Part shown: piece by piece, positions 1 through 5,135 of the stretch
Layout: every line of letters begins with the position of its first letter
Position numbering within the stretch: position 1 is the first letter of the stretch
Assembly (NCBI GenBank): GCA_021846485.1
Contig: JAJZWW010000060.1
Span: forward strand, 1 to 12,245
Reading direction: 5' to 3'
Source: Actinomycetes bacterium
GTDB taxonomy: Bacteria > Actinomycetota > Acidimicrobiia > Acidimicrobiales > Palsa-688
Length of the DNA: 12,245 nt
Translations under genes and position numbers: made by a program
The notes under the pieces: generated by a model
Told to the model about the DNA's origin: nothing
Database searches by the model: none
The model's input: the letters and a program-made list of their open reading frames with translations, nothing else

Positions 1-114
1 ACCCCCGGGCCGGTGGCCGGGCCGACCCCCGGGCCGGGTCGCCTGCGCCGGCCGCCGCGCACGCCGGTCGACGCACCCTCGAGCTGACCGCCGCCCTCTC
101 GCTGACCGACGCCC
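1..114. other. Unresolved left edge with short direct repeats
   Basis: No gene can be assigned securely. A 13-base unit (ACCCCCGGGCCGG) occurs at 1-13 and 25-37, and a 16-base unit with one mismatch occurs at 83-98 and 101-116. Plus-strand frame 1 is open from base 1 to a TGA at 85-87, with almost every third position G or C. It reads as a Pro/Gly-rich tail (TPGPVAGPTPGPG...), so it could be the end of a plus-strand gene convergent with the TetR gene. Frame 3 on the plus strand is also open and cannot be excluded. A 6-bp inverted repeat (105-110 with 121-126) spans the TetR stop codon and is too weak to call a terminator. Confidence 0.3.
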
Positions 115-750
115 TCAGCGGTCGGTGCGGAGCCCGTCGCAGACGACGCGCACCATGCGGCGGGTGGAGTCGTCAACGGCCCCGGGCGCCTGAGCGTGGG
201 AGCAGGCCCCGATCACCAGGCCCATCACCTCGTCTGCGGTGATGTCGGCGCGGACCCCCCCGTGGGCCACCGCCCGCCCGTGGAGGGCGCGGACCTCCTC
301 CTTCAGCGTGCCGACCTTGGCGGCGCATCGAGCCTCGAGGTCGACCCCGGCCTCGGCCAGGGCGTCGAAGAGGTCGTGCTTCAGCGCCACCTGCTCGCCC
401 ATCTGCTCGAGGAAGGCGAAGAACGAGGCCGTGGCGTCGTCGGCAGGCTCGGCGACGGCGGCGAGCAGCTCGTCGAGGCGGCGGAGCACCACCGCTTCGA
501 AGAGCGCCTCCTTGGTCGGGAAGTGGCGGTAGAGGGTGCCTACGCCGACCCCGGCGCGCTCGGCGACCGTGTCGATCGGGACGGCGATGCCGTCCCGGGC
601 GAAGACCTCCTCGGCCGCCTCGAGGATCCGCTGCCGGTTTCGGGCGGCGTCGGCCCGCAGCGGCCGGGTGGCCTGTTCGGGAACCGGCGCCGCCGGGGGC
701 TCCTCGGCGTCGCCGGCAAGGGTGCCCCTCGCGCTTCGCCGGGCCGTCAA
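115..750 (-). CDS. TetR/AcrR-family transcriptional regulator
   Basis: This is a 211-aa DNA-binding repressor of the TetR family. The N-terminal helix-turn-helix spans about residues 37-85 and contains the family hallmarks: ILEAAEEVFARDG, then the recognition region AERAGVGVGTLYRHF, then TKEALFEAV. The C-terminal ligand-binding half (about 86-211) is variable and does not reveal the inducer. The open frame extends upstream to 897, but that extension would overlap the exporter promoter and reads as low-quality sequence. I place the start at the TTG at 750-748, which has GGAG five bases upstream on the minus strand. The gene is divergent from the MFS exporter at 885, the classic arrangement of a TetR repressor beside its target. 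The palindrome at 803-820 is the likely operator. Family assignment is firm; the start codon and target are inferred. Confidence 0.9.
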   Translation of the reverse strand: MTARRSARGTLAGDAEEPPAAPVPEQATRPLRADAARNRQRILEAAEEVFARDGIAVPIDTVAERAGVGVGTLYRHFPTKEALFEAVVLRRLDELLAAVAEPADDATASFFAFLEQMGEQVALKHDLFDALAEAGVDLEARCAAKVGTLKEEVRALHGRAVAHGGVRADITADEVMGLVIGACSHAQAPGAVDDSTRRMVRVVCDGLRTDR

Positions 751-795
751 GGTCGCTCCGGGCAGGCGGCGGGGGCAGGCGCGCCGGCACCCCCG

Positions 796-825
796 TTGAC
801 AAACGGAACGCAGGTTCCGTATAGT
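796..825 (+). promoter_or_regulatory. Sigma-70-type promoter of the MFS exporter gene
   Basis: A perfect -35 TTGACA (796-801) and a near-consensus -10 TATAGT (820-825) are separated by 18 bases. They lie 59 bases before the exporter start at 885 and face it. Such AT-rich hexamers stand out in this GC-rich background. The -10 read in reverse gives TATACG, so a weak divergent promoter for the TetR gene may overlap, but no convincing -35 was found on that strand. Confidence 0.8.
803..820. promoter_or_regulatory. Palindromic operator between -35 and -10, probable TetR site
   Basis: ACGGAAC (803-809) and GTTCCGT (814-820) form a perfect 7-bp inverted repeat around GCAG. It fills most of the spacer between the -35 and -10 elements, so a protein bound here would block RNA polymerase. 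A third CGGAAC half-site lies at 837-842, about three helical turns downstream of the first arm and around the expected transcription start. A second small palindrome (CCGTT GACA AACGG, 793-806) overlaps the -35. TetR repressors commonly bind such sites in divergent intergenic regions; binding by the neighbour at 115-750 is inferred. Confidence 0.7.
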
Positions 826-884
826 GGTCGCCGAAGCGGAACCATCGCTCCACATCCTACTCCAGCATCCCCATGGAGGCGACC

Positions 885-2423
885 ATGACGACGACATCCC
901 CTGCGGGCCCGGCAGCCACCACCCACCCCGACGCGTCCCGGAGGCGCGCGTGGGCCTTGGTGGTGATCGCCCTGGCCCAGCTCATGATCGTGCTGGACGC
1001 CTCGGTGGTCATCGTCGCCCTGCCGTCGGCCCAGCACGCGCTGCACATCTCGGCGGCCGACCGGCAGTGGGTGATGACCGCCTACACGCTGTCGTTCGGC
1101 ACGCTGCTGCTGCTCGGCGGCCGGATCGCCGACTACCTGGGCCGCCGCCGCACCTTTGTCGCCGGCTTGCTCGGCTTTGCCGCCGCCTCCGCCCTCGGCG
1201 GTCTCGCCCAGAGCGCGGCCATGCTGTTCGCTGCCCGCGCGCTGCAAGGGGCCTTCGCCGCCGTCATGGCGCCCTCCGCCCTGTCGCTGCTCACTACCAC
1301 CTTCACCGAGCCGCGCGAACGGGCCCGGGCCTTCGGCGTCTACGGGGCCGTGGCCGGCAGCGGTGCCGCCATCGGCCTCGTCCTCGGGGGCGGGCTCACC
1401 CAGTTCGCCTCGTGGCGGTGGACGCTGCTCATCAACGCGCCGATCGCCCTCGTGACGGCTGTGGCGGCCCGCCGTGTCGTGGCCGAGAGCCGCGGCGGGA
1501 GCGGTCGGGGTTACGACGTGGCCGGTGCCGCCACCGTCACCGGAGCCCTCTTCGTCCTCGTCTACGGGTTCACCACCGCGGGCACGGACGGGTGGACGGC
1601 GCCGATCACCCTGGCGCTGCTCGCCGCGGCAGTGGTCGGCCTTGTTGCCTTCGTGGCCGTCGAGCTGCGCTCGGCAAACCCGTTGTTGCCCGTCCGGGTG
1701 GTGCTGGAGCGCAACCGGGGCGGGTCGTTCCTGGCCTCGCTCTTCGTGGGCTGTGCCATGCTCGGCACCTTCCTGTTCCTCACCTACTACTTCCAGGGGA
1801 CGCTGCACTACTCGGCGATCCGCACCGGCTTCGCCTTCCTGCCGTTCTCCCTGGGCATCATCACCGGTGCCACCGTGTCGAGCCGCCTGCTCCCCCGGGT
1901 CGGGCCCCGAGCCCTGATGGTCACCGGGCTCGTGGTCGCCCTGGCCGGCATGGTCTGGTTCACGCGGCTCGGAGTCGGGAGCGCCTACCTCGTCCACGTG
2001 CTGCCCGCCGAGCTGATCGCCGCCCTGGGCATGGGGACCACCTTCGTGCCCATGAGCTCGACGGCGCTCGTCGGGGTCGACCCCGCCGACGCCGGGGTGG
2101 CGAGCGCCCTCGTCAACACCACGCAGCAGGTGGGCAGCACGCTCGGGACCGCGCTGCTCAACACGGTGGCGACCAGCGCCACCGTGGCCTTCGTGGTGGG
2201 CCATCGCACCCTCCCGGGCGTGGCCCGGGTGGCGCAGGTGCACGGCTACACGGTCGGTTTCACCGTGAGCGCCGGGTTCCTCCTCGCCGCCGCTGCCACG
2301 GCCGCCCTCCTCGTGCGGGCCGGGCGCGGTGACCTGGCGCCCGGGCCAGGGGCGATCGAGCCGGCCGACGTGCTGGCCGAGCCCGAGCCGCTCGAGGCGG
2401 CGTTCGCCGCCGCCTTCGACTGA
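885..2423 (+). CDS. MFS drug/metabolite exporter, DHA2 (EmrB/QacA) type
   Basis: This 512-aa inner-membrane protein is a proton-driven exporter of the 14-helix DHA2 family. Helix 1 carries the motif LDASVVIVALP with Asp38, a residue typical of DHA2 exporters. Motif A follows helix 2 as GGRIADYLGRRR (about 78-89), motif B as ARALQGAFAAVMAPS, and the antiporter motif C region as GAVAGSGAAIGLVLGG just before WRWTLLINAPI. Length fits the family (usually 470-530 aa). I start at ATG 885 because GGAGG (875-879) sits five bases upstream; the in-frame ATG at 873 overlaps that ribosome site. It is transcribed from the promoter at 796-825 and probably repressed by the divergent TetR protein. The substrate is unknown; similar pairs export antibiotics, dyes or the cell's own metabolites. 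Confidence 0.93.
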   Translation: MTTTSPAGPAATTHPDASRRRAWALVVIALAQLMIVLDASVVIVALPSAQHALHISAADRQWVMTAYTLSFGTLLLLGGRIADYLGRRRTFVAGLLGFAAASALGGLAQSAAMLFAARALQGAFAAVMAPSALSLLTTTFTEPRERARAFGVYGAVAGSGAAIGLVLGGGLTQFASWRWTLLINAPIALVTAVAARRVVAESRGGSGRGYDVAGAATVTGALFVLVYGFTTAGTDGWTAPITLALLAAAVVGLVAFVAVELRSANPLLPVRVVLERNRGGSFLASLFVGCAMLGTFLFLTYYFQGTLHYSAIRTGFAFLPFSLGIITGATVSSRLLPRVGPRALMVTGLVVALAGMVWFTRLGVGSAYLVHVLPAELIAALGMGTTFVPMSSTALVGVDPADAGVASALVNTTQQVGSTLGTALLNTVATSATVAFVVGHRTLPGVARVAQVHGYTVGFTVSAGFLLAAAATAALLVRAGRGDLAPGPGAIEPADVLAEPEPLEAAFAAAFD

Positions 2424-2519
2424 GCCGGGCGCTGCCGGGCCAGGTGGCGTGGACCCGCTCGTGGCGCCGACGACGACCCCGACGCCAACTTCAAGGCCGA
2501 TGTCGCGCTCTTCACGCAC

Positions 2520-2792
2520 GTGGACCCGATGGCCACGATCGGCAATCTGTCCACCGCCGTCGACGTGCCCGAGGGTGCCACCGCCCGCTACGTGCTGGCC
2601 AGGCGGGCTTCGGCCGGGAGCGGGGGGCTGCTCGAGCTGGGCCCGTCGATGGTGCATCGGCTGGGGGCCCTGATCGAGCAGGCCGAGGCGGCGGGCTCGG
2701 ACGCGGCCCGGCTCGAGGCCTACGGCAAGCTGCGGCAGATGCTCTCCTGGCTACGTCTCCCGGTCGCCGATCCCGATGCGGCCGGGGACTGA
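2520..2792 (+). CDS. Small protein of unknown function, start uncertain
   Basis: This is a 90-aa reading frame from GTG 2520 (alternative ATG 2529) to TGA 2790-2792. The protein looks real: balanced composition, high GC third positions and a long amphipathic helical C-terminal half (VHRLGALIEQAEAAGSDAA, then YGKLRQMLSWLR). I do not recognise the family with certainty. The coding signature begins further upstream, near 2463, reading DDDPDANFKADVALFTHVDP directly into the annotated start. No start codon lies in frame there, and the frame runs back to the TGA of the exporter at 2421-2423. A GTG at 2461 is in another frame, so a small indel after it may have broken the original start. No good ribosome site precedes 2520. 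It may be a truncated gene. Confidence 0.5.
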   Translation: MDPMATIGNLSTAVDVPEGATARYVLARRASAGSGGLLELGPSMVHRLGALIEQAEAAGSDAARLEAYGKLRQMLSWLRLPVADPDAAGD

Positions 2793-2799
2793 GCGGACA

Positions 2800-2957
2800 G
2801 GCGCCGCGGCGTCGGTATCGCCGGCGTCTGCCGCCTTCCGATGCCACCCCTCGGCCGCGTCCCGCCGGCCGTCGTCCTCGCAGAGGACACCGAGGTCGAC
2901 CATGGCAGAGACGGCACCGACGCCTGCCAGCTTGCGCCACAGGCGCTCGGCACGCGC
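2800..2957 (-). pseudogene. Sel1/TPR-like repeat fragment
   Basis: The minus-strand frame through ATG 2903-2901 reads AERLWRKLAGVGAVSAMVD, then LGVLCEDDGRRDAAEGWHRK and AADAGDTDAA. This matches the cadence of Sel1-like/TPR repeats (A..NLG.L....G....A..W..KAA..G...A), with about one and a half repeats visible. The frame is open from a stop at 3024-3026 to TAG 2751-2753, but similarity is lost below about 2800, where it enters the end of the plus-strand small gene, and above about 2957, where it becomes Thr-rich. Neither end resembles a normal gene end, so this is probably a relic of a longer Sel1-repeat gene. Sel1 proteins are protein-interaction scaffolds. Assignment rests on pattern recognition only. 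Confidence 0.5.
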
Positions 2958-2975
2958 GCGGAGACTTGTGGTTGT

Positions 2976-3033
2976 AGTCGCTGTGCCGATGTCGGCATAG
3001 CGACTCTTGCGCCGACCCCTTCGTCATGCCGAC
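2976..3033. repeat. 14-bp hairpin with a competing downstream arm
   Basis: AGTCGCTGTGCCGA (2976-2989) and TCGGCATAGCGACT (2992-3005) form a near-perfect 14-bp inverted repeat with one G-T pair and a 2-base centre. The segment GTCGGCAT (2991-2998), which forms most of the inner right arm, is also perfectly complementary to ATGCCGAC at 3026-3033. The two pairings exclude each other, as in an attenuator. No T-run follows on either strand, so a simple intrinsic terminator is unlikely. No intact gene adjoins it. Confidence 0.5.
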
Positions 3034-3279
3034 CTGGGGCGCCGATGGCGGCGAAGGTGGCTCGGCTTCACGGTCGGGTGGGGAACGTGGTTCTCCAACC
3101 GTTGGGTCGGACTGCGCGGCCGGTGGTTCCGGCTCGTCACCGTTGTCGACTACCGGGGCGCGCCTCAGCCCTGAGTTGCCGGGCGAGGCTCGCCGTCCCG
3201 GTCCCACTCCGCTCGACTCTCCCGGGTCGACCCGCAACGTGCCTCACGTGCCTCGGCGACCGTCACCCGCTCTACCAGC
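3034..3279. other. Stretch with no recognisable gene
   Basis: Several frames are open but their translations are low-complexity (Gly/Ser/Pro/Arg-rich) and match nothing I recognise. It lies where the N-terminal part of the lytic transglycosylase gene should be, so it may be decayed coding sequence. It contains a 9-bp tandem duplication at 3237-3254 (listed separately). Confidence 0.4.
3237..3254. repeat. Tandem 9-bp duplication ACGTGCCTC
   Basis: ACGTGCCTC occurs twice head to tail (3237-3245 and 3246-3254), just upstream of the lytic transglycosylase remnant. A 9-bp duplication keeps reading frame, and a similar one lies inside the HAD gene (GAGCGCACC, 3913-3930). Confidence 0.7.
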
Positions 3280-3563
3280 GGATTTGCCGCTCGCGTAGAG
3301 ATAACCGAAGGACCCATGCAGTTCGAGCCGGCGACCATCGCCGAGTACGCGCAGCCGGTGCCATCGGGCGGGGTGGACCCGCCGAGCCCCTGTGACCCGG
3401 TCGACGCCGCGTACGCGGCAGCCGGGACCTGTGCGCGAACGGGGCGCGGGACGGTGCGGACCTCGCAGGGTCGGTGTTCGCGTTCAACCACGACTCCAGC
3501 CACGTCACCGGGGTGCTGGCGCTCGCCGAGAGCTGTGGCGAGGACGAACAGCCGGGTGGGTGA
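3280..3563 (+). pseudogene. Lytic murein transglycosylase, C-terminal remnant with frameshift
   Basis: Two plus-strand frames together read as the end of a lytic transglycosylase (SLT fold), an enzyme that cleaves the peptidoglycan glycan strand. Frame 1 (to about 3424) gives EGPMQFEPATIAEYAQPVP, then GGVDPPSPCDPVDAAYAAAG, including the family motif GPMQF.PAT and the DP.DA..AAA helix. From 3426 a second frame gives DLCANGARDGADLAGSVFAF, then NHDSSHVTGVLALAES, and ends at TGA 3561-3563. The motif AxxFAxNHxxxYVxxVLALA is typical of the family C-terminus; here His replaces the usual Tyr. A loss of one base near 3424 explains the switch. The catalytic glutamate region, normally about 40 residues before GPMQF, is not found, so the piece is also truncated at its N-terminus and cannot be active. 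Confidence 0.72.
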
Positions 3564-3672
3564 GCAGGTGGCGGGCACGGCCCGAGCATCGGCCGTCGAC
3601 CGGGCGCTGGCTTGCGAGTGCGGGAAGCGAATGCGACGAACGACCTTGACCTCTATCGAGCAGCCTGCGTTC

Positions 3673-4542
3673 GTGACTGACGCCCACCGCGCCGACTCGC
3701 GTGGCGAGCGGCCCGAGATCAGGGCGATCGTCTTCGATCTGGGTGAGGTGCTCATCGATGTGGACTATCGCTACCTCTATCGGAAGCTGCTCCCGACTGA
3801 GGAGGCGGTTGAGGAGTTCCTCGCGACTGTCTGCACGTAGGCGTGGCACGAGCAGCACGACCGTGGCCGCCCGATGGCCGAAGGCGTGGCCGAGTTGATC
3901 GCCGAGCACCCCGAGCGCACCGAGCGCACCGAGCTGATCCGGGCATGGGACGAGCGGTTCCCCGAGGTCTGGGGAGGTGCGATCGCGGCGTCGGTGGAGA
4001 TCCTCACCGAGCTCCGCTCGACAGGAGTTCCCTTGAACCTGCTTTCGAACTGGCCAGCCGACAAGTTCCCGGTCGCCCGGGAGCGGTTCTCCTTCATCAC
4101 CTGGTTCGACGGCGCCGTCGTCTCCGGTGAGGCCGGTTTCATGAAACCGGAACCGGTGATCTTCCACCTCCTCTGCGGGCGCTTCGACCTGCGTCCCGAG
4201 ACGACGGTCTGCATCGACGACTCGGCGCGTCGCATCGAGGCAGCTCGCCAGCTCGGCCTTCTTGCGTTGCGTTTCACGAAACCCGCGATCCTGTGCGCCG
4301 ATGCCGTCGGCGAACTTCTGGCGAAGGCCTCTCGTGGCACGGGCCCGGTTGTCGAGGACGTCAGGCACTTGGCACAGCTGCACCGGCACACGAAGCTGTC
4401 GTCCCGCCGCAGGCGGCGGGTGTCGTCGTCGGCTCGCCAGGGGGTCCCCGGGTCCATGCAGGGCTCGCGGAGCTGGTCGCACACGGGACCTGCGCCCCGG
4501 CCGAAGCGCTCGAGATGGGTGCGGAAGGTGGCGCCGGCGTGA
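3673..4542 (+). pseudogene. HAD-superfamily hydrolase interrupted by in-frame TAG
   Basis: This haloacid-dehalogenase-like hydrolase (subfamily IA, related to small sugar-phosphate or nucleotide phosphatases) reads through one stop codon. All motifs are present: motif I IVFDLGEVLID with nucleophile Asp in FDLG, motif II NLLSNWP, motif III Lys in GFMKPEP, motif IV CIDDSARRIEAARQLG. TAG at 3838-3840 splits it after FLATVCT; the same frame resumes at once with AWHEQHDRGRP, at a point where the family usually has one residue, so no frame change occurred. A restart at ATG 3874 would lack motif I. I chose GTG 3673, with ATG 3631 (GGAAG just upstream) as an alternative. Similarity ends near 4330-4350; the rest to TGA 4540-4542 is Arg/Ser-rich and lies antisense to another coding trace. 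A tandem 9-bp duplication at 3913-3930 encodes ERTERT. Nonsense mutation, sequencing error or readthrough remain possible. Confidence 0.78.
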
Positions 4543-4783
4543 GCGAGATCCACTCGATGCCACCTCCAACCCGGCTGTAGGCGGCGAGGGAGGAGTTGCG
4601 CCGCCGCGTCGTGCCGATCAGGGCTTCGGGCTGGTGGAGCACCAGCCAGCCACCGTCGACGCGGGCCTCCACGGCACCGCGCTCCCAGCCGAGCAGCTCG
4701 CGCAGGACCGCGTCGCGTCCGAGCCGGATGCGTCCGGCCTCGTCGACCCGAGCCCTCGGTCGGGCCCGACGACGAGCACCGCG
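4365..4783 (-). pseudogene. AbrB/SpoVT-like fragment with cysteine-rich tail, frameshifted
   Basis: One minus-strand frame, open from a TGA at 4784-4786, reads VDEAGRIRLGRDAVLRELLG, then WERGAVEARVDGGWLVLHQP (about 4747-4628), followed by LIGTTRRRNSSLAAYSRVGG and GIEWISL. The first part resembles the swapped-hairpin DNA-binding domain of AbrB/SpoVT-type regulators and antitoxins (D..GRI.LP...R..LG...G..V.....DG.L.L). No start codon lies upstream in frame; a neighbouring frame there reads PDAVLVVGPDRGLG (about 4790-4752), which suggests one frameshift near 4750. From 4541 down to 4365 a third frame looks coding, with strongly GC third positions and Cys-rich motifs (PVCDQLREPC and VCRCSCAKC). 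I infer one gene broken by two shifts, convergent with the HAD gene. Its identity is tentative. Confidence 0.45.
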
Positions 4784-4842
4784 TCAGGGGTAGCATCCCC
4801 GCCCTCGTGACGGCTCCCGAAGTCCTCCGGACTATCCGTGTC

Positions 4843-4866
4843 GCCGGCACCGGCCGGGGTGCCGGC
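4843..4866. repeat. 9-bp GC hairpin downstream of tRNA-Leu
   Basis: GCCGGCACC (4843-4851) and GGTGCCGGC (4858-4866) form a perfect 9-bp stem with a 6-base loop. It lies 45 bases past the tRNA 3' end on the minus strand, with no T-run. It may act as a secondary terminator or be incidental in such GC-rich DNA. Confidence 0.4.
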
Positions 4867-4885
4867 GCCGGCCAATGCCACGAAC

Positions 4886-4905
4886 GGGTGGACGGAAGTC
4901 CACCT
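4886..4905 (-). terminator. Candidate terminator of tRNA-Leu
   Basis: GGTGGAC (4887-4893) and GTCCACC (4898-4904) form a 7-bp stem, extended by a G-T pair, around a 4-base loop (TTCC on the minus strand). It starts six bases after the tRNA 3' end. A U-tract is absent, as is common for terminators in very GC-rich actinobacteria. Confidence 0.55.
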
Positions 4906-4910
4906 CGGAG

Positions 4911-4995
<85 letters not shown>

Positions 4996-5008
4996 AGCAG
5001 CAGCGGCA

Positions 5009-5036
5009 TCCTACTCGACCGGGCCTCTCGGTCCGG
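5009..5036 (-). promoter_or_regulatory. Candidate promoter of tRNA-Leu
   Basis: Reading the minus strand, TAGGAT (5014-5009) is a good actinobacterial -10 ending 14 bases before the tRNA 5' end. A partial -35 CGGACC (5036-5031) lies 16 bases upstream. The -10 is convincing, the -35 is weak. Confidence 0.55.
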
Positions 5037-5093
5037 AGGGCTCCCGGGCCTGAGCGCGGGTGCTGCCACCTGCCGCGCGCCGCTCGTCCTCTC

Positions 5094-5116
5094 GTCGGCG
5101 TGGAGCGGCCGCCGAC
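5094..5116 (-). terminator. Candidate hairpin after the transporter operon
   Basis: GTCGGCG (5094-5100) and CGCCGAC (5110-5116) form a perfect 7-bp stem with a 9-base loop, 20 bases past the stop codon of the binding-protein gene. No U-tract follows. It is placed to separate the operon from the tRNA gene. Confidence 0.4.
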
Positions 5117-5135
5117 CGATGCGGGCCCGCCCGCC

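Noticed and set aside
747..2657. Long minus-strand frame of 636 codons opposite the exporter
   Set aside because: Its composition (Gly, His, Arg, Glu rich) is that of an antisense shadow of a GC-rich gene, and the plus strand encodes a clear MFS protein.
3222..3295. tRNA-like text on the minus strand (TGGTAGAGCGG resembling a D-arm and GGGTCGACCC resembling a T-arm)
   Set aside because: No acceptor stem pairs, the T-loop lacks a base, and the anticodon region is occupied by a tandem 9-bp duplication. It is upstream of or within the transglycosylase remnant.
3838..3840. Amber suppression or a recoded residue at the HAD stop
   Set aside because: The only tRNA in the window has anticodon CAG, there is no recoding element visible, and one isolated TAG among damaged neighbours is better explained by mutation or sequence error.
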